The notes under the pieces were generated by a model. That model was given only the letters and a program-made list of their open reading frames with translations. It was not told where the DNA came from and did not search any database. Made by a program: the position numbers and the translations under genes. DNA of 64,000 nucleotides from Bombella apis (lineage in GTDB: Bacteria; Pseudomonadota; Alphaproteobacteria; Acetobacterales; Acetobacteraceae), in the NCBI RefSeq assembly GCF_018221685.1, contig NZ_JAGJTM010000002.1, positions 2,501 to 66,500 on the forward strand, given 5' to 3'. Shown in pieces: positions 38,397 to 50,449 of this stretch. The first letter of the stretch is position 1; every line of letters starts with the position of its first letter.

Positions 38397-39757
38397 GCTT
38401 TGCCAGAGGGTTTCATACGGGTGACCAGAAGCTGGTTGATGCGGAAACGTTCGACATCCACCACCTCAAAACGGAAACCGGCCACCTCGACACGGTCTGC
38501 CTTGCGGGCCATACGGCGCAGACGATGGGTGATGAAACCGGCAATGGTGTCAAACTCGGAATTGTCATGGAAGAGGGGGATATCCAGCTCCCGGATAACA
38601 TCCAGAATGGGAGCGGCTCCGTCGATGAGCCATGAATCAGCATCACGGCGGACGATGGCCTGCTCTTCAAAAGGATTGGCCAGTCCATCCATCAGGGCAC
38701 CCATGATGTCTTTGTACGTGATCAGTCCGACAACCAGCCCATATTCATTGAAGATGAGTGCAAAACCGGCGCCATGCGTATCAAATTGGGCCAGTGTCTC
38801 CCACAGGTTCAGCGTATCGGGCAGGGAGAGGACATCCCGGCGCATGTTGAATATCTGTTTGGGAGGGGCCTTCTGCGGGTCGGTCAGTGTGGTGGGTTCA
38901 TCAACAACAGCGACCAACACATCTTCCGCACGGATGGAGCCGACAACCCTGTCCAGCGATCCATCGCAGAACGGGTAACGGGAATAGGGGCGGACCCGCA
39001 CCTTGTCGCGCTGGCTCTCCAGACTTTCATTGACATCCAGATAAACGATTTCGTCCCGAGGTGTCATGGCAGATGTCACGGAACGGTTTTGCAGGGCCAT
39101 GACATTCTGGATCATCTGATGTTCCTGCTCCAGAAGAACGCCGGAGGCCGTGCCTGCGGCAAGAATGGCCCGGAGATCTTCTGGCGTGACGGCCTCTACC
39201 GTGGCCGTGGCCGGGATGCGCAGCAACCTCAGGATCAGGTCGGCAATATGGGAGAAAAGCCATACGGCTGGATAGAGGAGCTTGAGGATGAGGGCAGGGA
39301 ACCAGCCTACGGCCAGAGCAATCCTGTCCGGTGCGTTCATGGCCGTGCGCTTTGGCAGAAGGTCAGCAAAGAGAACGAACAGCCCGGTGACAAGGATGAA
39401 GGAGCTGAAAGAGCCGACCTTGTCTGCCAGAGGTGCCGACAGGCCCAGATGGTGCAGGCCCTCGGCGAAAGGTTCACTCAGCAGGGCATCTCCCACCACA
39501 CCGCCCAGAATACCGACGGCATTGAGGCAGATCTGTATGGCTGTCATGACCTGCCCGCTATTGCGTCGGAGGCGCAGAAAAGCACGGGCCCTTTTGTCGC
39601 CTTCTTCAGCCAGGGCACGCATGCGGGTTTCCCGTGCTGCGGCGAATGAGATTTCAGACAGGGAGATGAGAATGGAGACACCGATGAGTACGACCGTAAC
39701 GAGGAGGCCGACAATCAGCATGATGAAGGGATGATGACTGGATGATGTGGTGGGCAT
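38393..39757 (-). CDS. CNNM/CorC-type membrane protein (hemolysin family)
   Basis: 454 aa in the standard order: DUF21 membrane domain with about four hydrophobic segments (residues 8-180, beginning PFIMLIVGLLVTVVLIGVSILISLSEISFAAAR), two CBS domains (about 205-330; MTPRDEIVYLDVNESLES and the second CBS) and a CorC_HlyC domain (residues about 365-450). Such proteins act in Mg2+/Co2+ export or other ion control at the inner membrane. The label hemolysin is historical. No clear ribosome site was seen. pncA follows with a 4-nt overlap. Confidence 0.92.
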   Translation of the reverse strand: MPTTSSSHHPFIMLIVGLLVTVVLIGVSILISLSEISFAAARETRMRALAEEGDKRARAFLRLRRNSGQVMTAIQICLNAVGILGGVVGDALLSEPFAEGLHHLGLSAPLADKVGSFSSFILVTGLFVLFADLLPKRTAMNAPDRIALAVGWFPALILKLLYPAVWLFSHIADLILRLLRIPATATVEAVTPEDLRAILAAGTASGVLLEQEHQMIQNVMALQNRSVTSAMTPRDEIVYLDVNESLESQRDKVRVRPYSRYPFCDGSLDRVVGSIRAEDVLVAVVDEPTTLTDPQKAPPKQIFNMRRDVLSLPDTLNLWETLAQFDTHGAGFALIFNEYGLVVGLITYKDIMGALMDGLANPFEEQAIVRRDADSWLIDGAAPILDVIRELDIPLFHDNSEFDTIAGFITHRLRRMARKADRVEVAGFRFEVVDVERFRINQLLVTRMKPSGKA

Positions 39758-39998
39758 GCGTTCTCTCTATGGCCACCCCGCCAGGGCCAAGGCGGCAATT
39801 ATCGGCGGCATGATAATGCAGTTGGGGCAGGTTTCAATTGCTTTGTGTGAGGAGGATGGAAAATAAATTTATCATGCCGGGTTAGTAACGTTCAAAAATC
39901 CTGTCTCTTCTGCAGGGGGCAGACCATTTTGAGGAAGCATCTTGGAAATTATTACGAAACCCTTTATAAGATCGAAGGTTTGATTCAATGAGGTTGTG

Positions 39999-40907
39999 AT
40001 GAGTACCTTTCCAATAGTTGTTTCATTTGACAAAAAATATTTGATACCGGCTCTTGTCACAATCAAGTCCATACTTGACCATTGCTCAGATACCAGCAGG
40101 ATCGAGTTTTTTGTTTTATATCGGAATCTCGATACGACACTCATACGGCTCACAGAACAGGTTGTTGCCTCTTTTGGAAGCGTCATATCATTCATTGACT
40201 GTTCGTCTTTCATGGAAAGCCTGAATTTTGCCAATAATGAAAATCGGCCACTGGAGACTTATGTTCCTTTATTCATCCCGACGATTTTCAAGGGATATGA
40301 GAAGGTTCTGAGCATTGATGTTGACATGCTGGTGCGGGATGATGTGTTGAAAATCATCAACGAGATCCCTCAGAATAAAAAATTGGGAGGGGTTCGCTGT
40401 CTGATCCGTAATCATAGAAAATATGAAGATTTTGGAGATTTCAATAAATTCAGCCGTAACATGCTGGGAATAAACAACCCTTATTTTTATGTGAATAGCG
40501 GTCTCATTCTCTTCAATATGGACGCCATAACAGATGCAGATGCAGCCTACTGCATAGAGTGCATCAAGAAGAAATGGCTTTTTTATGATGAGTCAATACT
40601 CAATCATGTCTTTAAAGATTCTCTTCATCATTTCAGCCAGAGCTGGAACCTTTATGCAGAATATCTTCATACAAATTATCTTGAGTTTGAATATAGTATG
40701 CAGGAGCAGGTGAAGAAGGCGCAGGAGGATGCGTCAATTATCCATTATGTCGCTGATACCAAGCCCTGGGATCATCCGGCTCCTGACACGACTGATAAAT
40801 ACAGGCTGGAATATCGTGCCCTGGTGGCGGCGGTGAAGGATGAAATCAGGAATATCTTGCCCAGGACCATCTGTGGCGTCATGTGGAACAGGGTTGACAG
40901 AGCCTGA
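39999..40907 (+). CDS. glycosyltransferase family 8 protein, AT-rich
   Basis: 302 aa from ATG 39999 with GAGG upstream; a GTG lies directly before. Complete GT8 motifs: PIVVSFDKKYLIPALVTIKSIL, the DxD in VLSIDVDMLVRDD, YVNSGLILFNMD, and the C-terminal HYVADTKPWDHPA. Base and codon use are clearly more AT-rich than in neighbours (many AAT, TTT, ATA), a sign of acquisition. It ends at the terminator at 40972. Donor and acceptor are unknown. Confidence 0.87.
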   Translation: MSTFPIVVSFDKKYLIPALVTIKSILDHCSDTSRIEFFVLYRNLDTTLIRLTEQVVASFGSVISFIDCSSFMESLNFANNENRPLETYVPLFIPTIFKGYEKVLSIDVDMLVRDDVLKIINEIPQNKKLGGVRCLIRNHRKYEDFGDFNKFSRNMLGINNPYFYVNSGLILFNMDAITDADAAYCIECIKKKWLFYDESILNHVFKDSLHHFSQSWNLYAEYLHTNYLEFEYSMQEQVKKAQEDASIIHYVADTKPWDHPAPDTTDKYRLEYRALVAAVKDEIRNILPRTICGVMWNRVDRA

Positions 40908-40971
40908 CGGATGAATCCGGGGCTTATGTGAAGGGGAAAATTGGGGCGGTCCGGTCCGCAGGTATCTGTCA

Positions 40972-41008
40972 GTGTCCCGCCCCTCAGGGGGGGGCGGGAC
41001 ACGGTTTT
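40972..41008 (+). terminator. intrinsic terminator between convergent genes
   Basis: GTGTCCCGCCCC (40972-40983) pairs perfectly with GGGGCGGGACAC (40991-41002), and TTTT follows at 41005. It ends the GT8 gene and lies 2 nt from the stop of the minus-strand gene. Confidence 0.85.
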
Positions 41009-41010
41009 AT

Positions 41011-42342
41011 TCAGGGCTGGCAGCCTAGCGTATCCATGTATTCTTTCATCCGTTCTACTTTCTCTTCTGAAGAGAAGCCCCAGAAATGAACGAGGCCCAG
41101 ACGCCTGTTATGTGCAGGGCCCTGATAGGCGGTGAATGACGTCAGGGCATTGGAATTGACTCCGTTCGTCTTGATGGCCAGATAGTTATAGGCCTCCTGG
41201 TCGGCCCAGCCATTGAATGAGCGCCCGAATTTGAAGACCAGATTGGTAACCAGATGGCGGATCTCATTGATGAAACGGCGGATTGTATCACTTTCCGTAT
41301 TGGGGAAAAGGATTGTTCCCCCGTTGATGCCTGGTGTGAAGCGCCCCGGAATATCATCCATCGAGAACAGGGAGGATCCCACTGGAATGTGGGATTGTAT
41401 CGGATGGAATTCTTCAGCCGGCGAACATATCTTGCCGCTTGAAAGACCACGGATCAGCAGGGGTTCCAGAGGATTGTCTATGATGATGTCCGGGTCCAGA
41501 TACAGGAGCGGCTGATAACCTGCAAAAGTTTCCTTGTCCGTTATTTCGTATTTGGAGCAGACAAAGGAAAGGAAGTCCTGTGGGTACAGGTTGTGAATGA
41601 TGAGGTTATCCGTATATTCTTTTTTCCCTTTAAAAAGATTGTCTATGTAGGCTTGGTCCTTGTCTGTCATGAGGATGATCGGCCCGGTGAATTTCCCCAT
41701 TTTCCGCAGTGAGACAACGCACATCTTGCATTGCTGCATGACGGATTCTTTATTGTAAGCCGTGATATAGACGGCAGGATTGTAGAAATAGAGCGTTTCA
41801 CGCTTCCATCCGTCAAAATAGAGCGTGATGTTGTATTTGTTCCAGTATCTGAAAAGCTGATACCGCATGTCGACATCAAAATGGTTGATCTTCAGTTTGA
41901 AGACGTCAACGGCTTCGATGTCTTTCCCATCAATGATTGTCTGTGTTTTGGGAATGACCCACCTGTTGGTGAGGAGGTGCCTCAGTATGTCAATTTCTCT
42001 CTGCGAAAGCAGCAGGAAGCCTTCCCAGAAGGAGGGATGTTCCCTGGAAAAAGAAAGTGTATGACAGTCAAAGCACAGGAAAAGCCCGTTCTTGTCCCGC
42101 AGGTTCCAGACACGGACGTCAGAATTGAAGGTTATTTCGATATCATCGACATGATAGGGGGCAATCTCTTCGCCCTGTGGGATGAATGTATAATTTGCGC
42201 CGACATCATCTTCGTGAAGTTCAAGAGCGAAAGCGTCGGTAGGGAAGTGGTCCTCCAGTTTGGAGCAATAAAGGGCTTTACTTGTGGCATCCTGTCGAAC
42301 GATCTGGAAATCCCATGTTAGAAAATACCTTTTTTCACCCAC
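41011..42342 (-). CDS. putative glycosyltransferase with unknown N-terminal domain, AT-rich
   Basis: 443 aa. The C-terminal part, about 200-440, has a GT-A/GT8-like order: AVYITAYNKESVMQQCKMCVVSLRKMGKFTGPIILMTDKDQAYIDNL, PLLYLDPDIIIDNPLEPLL (D-x-D), GINGGTILFPN, GWADQEAYNYLAIK and GLVHFWGFSS. Residues 1-190 (MGEKRYFLTWDFQIVRQDATS...) match nothing I know and contain FNSDVRVWNLRDKNGLFLCFD, which might be a sugar-binding or beta-sandwich unit. The gene is AT-richer than the core genome. No signal peptide. Its promoter must lie in the AT-rich block upstream (42343-42653). Confidence 0.75.
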   Translation of the reverse strand: MGEKRYFLTWDFQIVRQDATSKALYCSKLEDHFPTDAFALELHEDDVGANYTFIPQGEEIAPYHVDDIEITFNSDVRVWNLRDKNGLFLCFDCHTLSFSREHPSFWEGFLLLSQREIDILRHLLTNRWVIPKTQTIIDGKDIEAVDVFKLKINHFDVDMRYQLFRYWNKYNITLYFDGWKRETLYFYNPAVYITAYNKESVMQQCKMCVVSLRKMGKFTGPIILMTDKDQAYIDNLFKGKKEYTDNLIIHNLYPQDFLSFVCSKYEITDKETFAGYQPLLYLDPDIIIDNPLEPLLIRGLSSGKICSPAEEFHPIQSHIPVGSSLFSMDDIPGRFTPGINGGTILFPNTESDTIRRFINEIRHLVTNLVFKFGRSFNGWADQEAYNYLAIKTNGVNSNALTSFTAYQGPAHNRRLGLVHFWGFSSEEKVERMKEYMDTLGCQP

Positions 42343-42653
42343 TGTGTTAACCTCCGGAAACTCTTGGCGAAATTCCGTATAGAAGGGACCTGTAGGAAAG
42401 TCTATCCATTTGATGTTATTTTAAATAAGTATTAGGCATAAATCATAAATAAGAAAATAACTTTTTCTTGAGTAAATAAAATACAAGAAATTGTCATGTA
42501 AGGCATTTTTCGCAATTTGATGAAAATGAAATAGATTTATAATAAAATAATTAATAGTTTAATAAAAATTTTAACTTTTTTCACTTCATATTCCACCATT
42601 GTGGCAGGCTTTATTTTTATTGTACTTTGCAAGCCTGCCACTTGATGTCTGCT
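42343..42653. other. AT-rich intergenic block between ligA and the glycosyltransferase gene
   Basis: 311 nt with no gene. The segment 42420-42590 is almost entirely A and T, with repeated AATAAATTA-like runs. It holds the promoter of the minus-strand gene at 42342, and presumably also the 3' end of the ligA transcript. No hairpin with T-run stands out. Such AT-rich stretches often bind nucleoid silencers. Confidence 0.5.
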
Positions 42654-46465
<3,812 letters not shown>

Positions 46466-46550
46466 GGGTGCAGCCTCCAGAACCGGCAGAAGCAGTCGGA
46501 TTGGGCTTCTGTTGTGGTTTGCAGAAAATGCGGTGTCCGATAGTCAGAAA

Positions 46551-46583
46551 GAAACAGGCCCAGTGCAAGAGGCTGCACGGGCC
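46551..46583 (-). terminator. intrinsic terminator after bamD
   Basis: On the minus strand GGCCCGTGCA pairs with TGCACTGGGCC (one bulge) across a CCTCT-type loop, then TGTTTCTTTC. It lies in the gap between bamD and recN, so recN-ligA probably has its own promoter in 46466-46550. Confidence 0.65.
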
Positions 46584-46680
46584 GGACAAGGGCAAACGAT
46601 GTGAAGTCGGAAGATTCCGGCTCCACATGCTGCTTTTCAGTAATGGTTACGGCATGCAGGTCACAATATCCCAGAGGGAG

Positions 46681-47730
46681 CTACCGTGTTTTCTTTCCGC
46701 CAGCCTGCTGGTTGGCGCCTGGGGCTGCCGTTGATGGTACCGGGGGAATCTCGACGGAGGCCACCGGCGCCGACTGTGTTGTGGACACAGGCTGCACGAT
46801 GACGGAATCCGGGGAGACAGGTGCCTTGGCCTGCACAGGCGGTGCCGCACCGTCACGGTGTTTTCTTGAGCGCCTCTCATGCTTTTTCTGGGCATGGGAC
46901 GGCTTGGGCAGCTGCGGCGTGAGCTGATGGTTGTATTTCAGCTTGTTGTAGGCGAGGCGGTACCAGCGGCTGTCAGGCGCATTATAGCCGAGGACAGCTG
47001 CTGCCTGACGGGCTTCATCAGGCAATCCCAGGGCCAGATTGACCTCAACCAGACGTTCCAGCGCTTCCGGCACATGGTTGGTGGTCTGGAAGTCCTGGAT
47101 GACCCGCTGGTAACGGCCATAAGCTGCCTGATAGTCTTTTTCCCGCTGATAGTAACGGCCCACATACATCTCCTTGCCGGCCAGATGGTCACGGCAGAGG
47201 TCGATCTTCAGCTGGGCATCCCGGGCGTAAGAGGTCTGGGGGAAGCGGGTGATGACTTCCTGAAGAGCATCCATGGCTTCCAGCGTGCCGAGCTGGTCAC
47301 GGGACACATCACCGATCTGCTCATAATAGCACAGGCCCCGCAGATAGTAGGCGTAGGCAGCATCCGGACTTGTGGGGTGGAGCTGGAGATAGCGCTCCAG
47401 CTGCTGGACGGACAGCGCATACTCACCCTGAAGGTAGTAAGCGTAGCCTTCCATCAGTTCGGCACTGCCCGTATAGCCGGAATAGGGGAAATTCTGCTGG
47501 AGAAGCTCGAATTCACTGCTGGCCAGCTTGTAATGCCCGCCATGAAGAGCGTCGATCCCGTAGTTGTAGAGGGTCTCGGCATCCGCCGTGCGTGGCAGCT
47601 TTGCCTGTATGTCGGCGTCGGAGCTGGAGCAGCCCGAAAGAAGGGCAAGTCCGAGCAATGCCGGGGCCCCAAGGGCAGGGAGACGGAAACGGGATGGGAT
47701 CATGTGGAATTTCAGGATGCTGCTGACCAT
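46681..47730 (-). CDS. bamD: outer membrane assembly lipoprotein BamD
   Basis: Essential TPR lipoprotein of the BAM complex that folds outer membrane proteins. The lipoprotein signal ends LLGLALLSGCSSSDAD. TPR-like blocks include ADAETLYNYGIDALHGGHYKLASSEFELLQQNFPYSG, YLQGEYALSVQQLERYLQLHPTSPDAAYAYYLRGLCYYEQI and RFPQTSYARDAQLKIDLCRDHLAGKEMYVGRYYQREKDY. Length is 349 aa, about 100 more than E. coli BamD. The extra C-terminal part (KKHERRSRKHRDGAAPPVQ and Pro/Val/Thr-rich) looks disordered. ATG 47703 is an alternative start. Confidence 0.94.
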   Translation of the reverse strand: MVSSILKFHMIPSRFRLPALGAPALLGLALLSGCSSSDADIQAKLPRTADAETLYNYGIDALHGGHYKLASSEFELLQQNFPYSGYTGSAELMEGYAYYLQGEYALSVQQLERYLQLHPTSPDAAYAYYLRGLCYYEQIGDVSRDQLGTLEAMDALQEVITRFPQTSYARDAQLKIDLCRDHLAGKEMYVGRYYQREKDYQAAYGRYQRVIQDFQTTNHVPEALERLVEVNLALGLPDEARQAAAVLGYNAPDSRWYRLAYNKLKYNHQLTPQLPKPSHAQKKHERRSRKHRDGAAPPVQAKAPVSPDSVIVQPVSTTQSAPVASVEIPPVPSTAAPGANQQAGGKKTR

Positions 47731-47793
47731 GATTTTCTTATAGCATGGGAGTGTTCAGGGGAAAGGGGGTTCTTGCTCTCTGGTCTGATATTC

Positions 47794-48756
47794 TCAGCCG
47801 GGAGAGGGCATGACAGGCGGGCTGCCATCGGAGAACCGCCAGTTTTCGGTGGACGCAAAAAGAGCATGCAGAAGCTGGTTGTTCAGCGCATGGCCTGTCC
47901 TGTGTCCCTCAAAACGGGCTGAAAGCCGGAACCCGGTACAGTACAGGTCGCCTACCGTATCCAGCATCTTGTGGCGGACACATTCATTATCGAACCGTAG
48001 TCCGTCGGGGTTCAGGACACGATCATGCTGGATGACCAGCGCATTGTCGAGTGATCCGCCTAATGCCAGTCCCTGCGCCTGGAGGGCGTCAATATCCTGA
48101 TGGTTTACGAAGGTCCGGCAGGGGGCGATTTCTTGGGCGAATGTCTCTTGGGACAAGACCATCTGGAACGACTGCTGCCCGATGGCAGGGGCGGGGAAGT
48201 CGATGTTGACGGAGAGGTCGAGTGTGTCGGGCTGATGGGCGGGGAGAAGGCTGGCATGAGCACCGTGTCGCCCTTCCACATGAACTGGGCGAAGCACTTC
48301 AATGCTGCGGCGGGGGGGCGCCTGGCCACTGCGGCCAGCTTCCTCAAGAAGAGACATGAATCTTCTGGAGCATCCATCCAGAATGGGTAGTTCCGGCCCA
48401 TCCAGCTGGATCAGAAGGTTGTCCACTTCGCAGGCATGAAGAGCAGCCATGAGATGCTCTATGGTAGCGACTGTCAGCCCCGGTGTAAGGGGAGAAGCAG
48501 CCACCGTGGCCAGAGGGCTGGAAATGATGCAGTCATGCGTCAGGCGGAAGGCGGGGGTGTCTGCCATATCCAGCCGCTGGAGCCTGATGCCTGTATCCGG
48601 CGCTGCCGGGACAAGGCGGACCGTGGCAGGCCTGCCACTGTGGAGGCCCCACCCCTGGCAATGGACGGCCTGCTCCAGTGTGGTCTGTGCCTGCTGTAGG
48701 TGGGCTGTATTCTGGAGGGGCGGCTGATGAGGCCGACAGCATGTGGTCTCTGGCAT
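47794..48756 (-). CDS. lpxC: UDP-3-O-acyl-N-acetylglucosamine deacetylase LpxC
   Basis: Committed, zinc-dependent step of lipid A synthesis. QTTLEQAVHCQGWGLHSGRPATVRLVP begins the fold. VATIEHLMAALHACEVDN, MLDTVGDLYCTG and HRTGHALNNQLLHAL carry zinc ligands and active-site residues, and FVNHQDIDALQAQGLALGGSLDNALV is a further family block. 320 aa with a 20-residue N-terminal extension. It lies between ftsZ and bamD, as in other alphaproteobacteria. Confidence 0.97.
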   Translation of the reverse strand: MPETTCCRPHQPPLQNTAHLQQAQTTLEQAVHCQGWGLHSGRPATVRLVPAAPDTGIRLQRLDMADTPAFRLTHDCIISSPLATVAASPLTPGLTVATIEHLMAALHACEVDNLLIQLDGPELPILDGCSRRFMSLLEEAGRSGQAPPRRSIEVLRPVHVEGRHGAHASLLPAHQPDTLDLSVNIDFPAPAIGQQSFQMVLSQETFAQEIAPCRTFVNHQDIDALQAQGLALGGSLDNALVIQHDRVLNPDGLRFDNECVRHKMLDTVGDLYCTGFRLSARFEGHRTGHALNNQLLHALFASTENWRFSDGSPPVMPSPG

Positions 48757-48829
48757 GAGGGCAGGTGCTCGGGCATGGGCGACCTTACCCGGTGAGGCAG
48801 GACGCTTTCCCCCATGGGGGAGGTGGATG

Positions 48830-48862
48830 AAGCCCCCTGCCCGCAGAGGAACCGGGGGCTTT
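48830..48862 (-). terminator. hairpin behind ftsZ
   Basis: AAGCCCCC (48830-48837) pairs with GGGGGCTT (48854-48861) in the 118-nt gap between ftsZ and lpxC. On the minus strand it follows the ftsZ stop by 12 nt. The T-run behind it is weak, so partial readthrough to lpxC is likely. Confidence 0.6.
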
Positions 48863-48874
48863 AATCAGACCCGG

Positions 48875-50332
48875 TTACTTCGGGCCACGGCGCAGATAGG
48901 TGGGAATGCTCAGCTCGTCATCCTCGGCAGGTGGGGTGACGCTGTCATGCTGCGGTTTCCGCTCATCAGTCGCAGCGTGTGTATCCCGGCGCTCCTGTTC
49001 TGGCGAAGGACGGGTACGGAAGAAGCGGCTGAACAGCCCACCGCCCGTTTGCCCGGTCTCCTCCCGTGGGCGGATCGGCCCCGATACCGTGGGGGCAGAA
49101 GCCTGCTGGTTCGGGCCGAGATGAGGGTCGTAATTGGGAAGAGGCGATGCCTCCTTGGCTGGCTGGCCTGCTCCTTCGGGGGCAGGGTCGTGTTCCGGGG
49201 CTTCTTCGTTCTGCCCGGTGTCTCCCGCGGAGGCGGCTGGATTCTCCGTTGCCTGGCCCGTGTCCGGTGTGTGAGCCACGGTTTCAGCGGGGGCATGAGG
49301 CTGGACTTCGACCGGTTCCTCCTCGGAGGCTTCATGGCGTCTCCGGCCATTCAGCCCCGTGGCGATCACGGAAACCTGCACCTTGCCTTTCATGTTCTCA
49401 TTGACGACGAAACCGCTGTTGATTTCTTCGTCTTCGCAGTTTGCCGTCTCACGGATGAGATTCATGATCTGGTTATAGGCCAGCAGGCTCATGTCCGGAC
49501 CGAGCGTGACGTTGACAAGAAGCGCCCGTGCCCCGGCAATGGTGGTTTCCTCCAGCAGCGGGTTGGAAATGGCCCGCTCGGCGGCGGTGATGGCCCAGTC
49601 TTCACCATCTTCCTCGGCCGATGCCATGCCAATGCCCATCATGGCCTTGCCCATGCCACTCATGACGGTACGGACATCGGCAAAGTCAAGATTCTGATAC
49701 CCGGCTTCCACCATCAGGTCCGTCACGCTGCGGACACCACTGTACAGGACGTCATCCGCCATGGCGAAGGCTTCGACCAGCGAGGTTGTCAGCGAGGCGC
49801 TGCCGAAGAGGTTCTGGTTGGGGATGACCAGCAGCGTGTCCACGTATTTTTCCAGCTCGGCAATACCGGCTGCGGCAGCCCGGCTACGGCGGGAGCCTTC
49901 AAAATCGAAGGGTTTGGAGACGACGCCGATTGTCAGGGCACCGACTTCATGGGCGATCCGTGCCACGACGGGGGCTGCCCCCGTGCCGGTGCCGCCACCC
50001 ATTCCGGCCGTGACGAATACGAGATCAACCCCTTCCAGATGCTGGCGGATTTCATCTTCTACTTCTTCGGCTGACTGGCGGCCGACTTCCGGCTTGGCTC
50101 CGGCCCCCAGACCACGCGTGAGGGTCGGGCCGAGCTGGAGGCGCGTTTCAGCCTTGGAGAGAGCCAGCTGCTGGGCATCGGTGTTGGCGGCGATGAAAGT
50201 CACACCACGCAGCTTGCCGTCGATCATGTTGTTGACGGCGTTGACCCCGCCACCACCAACCCCGATGACAGTGATGCGCGGGGGACTGACAGCACTAACA
50301 CCAGGGGTCGTTGGGGTCAGGTTCAGTGACAT
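48875..50332 (-). CDS. ftsZ: cell division protein FtsZ
   Basis: Tubulin-like GTPase that forms the division ring. ITVIGVGGGGVNAVNNMID starts the GTP-binding domain, GMGGGTGTGAAPVVARIAHE is the tubulin signature, and NLDFADVRTVMSGMGKAMMG follows. From about 330 comes a long, acidic, Pro/Glu/Gln/Ala-rich disordered linker, and the protein ends ELSIPTYLRRGPK, the conserved tail peptide that binds FtsA. 485 aa, long because of the linker. A perfect TATAAT at 50360-50365 lies just upstream. Confidence 0.98.
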   Translation of the reverse strand: MSLNLTPTTPGVSAVSPPRITVIGVGGGGVNAVNNMIDGKLRGVTFIAANTDAQQLALSKAETRLQLGPTLTRGLGAGAKPEVGRQSAEEVEDEIRQHLEGVDLVFVTAGMGGGTGTGAAPVVARIAHEVGALTIGVVSKPFDFEGSRRSRAAAAGIAELEKYVDTLLVIPNQNLFGSASLTTSLVEAFAMADDVLYSGVRSVTDLMVEAGYQNLDFADVRTVMSGMGKAMMGIGMASAEEDGEDWAITAAERAISNPLLEETTIAGARALLVNVTLGPDMSLLAYNQIMNLIRETANCEDEEINSGFVVNENMKGKVQVSVIATGLNGRRRHEASEEEPVEVQPHAPAETVAHTPDTGQATENPAASAGDTGQNEEAPEHDPAPEGAGQPAKEASPLPNYDPHLGPNQQASAPTVSGPIRPREETGQTGGGLFSRFFRTRPSPEQERRDTHAATDERKPQHDSVTPPAEDDELSIPTYLRRGPK

Positions 50333-50359
50333 AACGGTCTCGCTTCGGCCAGGGTGGAC

Positions 50360-50365
50360 ATTATA
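50360..50365 (-). promoter_or_regulatory. -10 element of a probable ftsZ promoter
   Basis: Exact TATAAT on the minus strand, 28 nt before the ftsZ start in the 117-nt ftsA-ftsZ gap. No good -35 is seen at 16-18 nt, so an activator or an extended element may be used. It would give ftsZ transcription apart from the upstream cluster. Confidence 0.45.
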
Positions 50366-50449
50366 GATTGGTCTTGGGAAGACAGATTTACGGGCAGGGT
50401 AGCATCTGGAGAGAAATATGTAATGCTAAATATCGGGTATTGTGCCTGT

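Noticed and set aside
39872..40234. 120-codon minus-strand frame opposite the start of the GT8 gene
   Set aside because: It is antisense to a gene with full GT8 motifs and has no support of its own.
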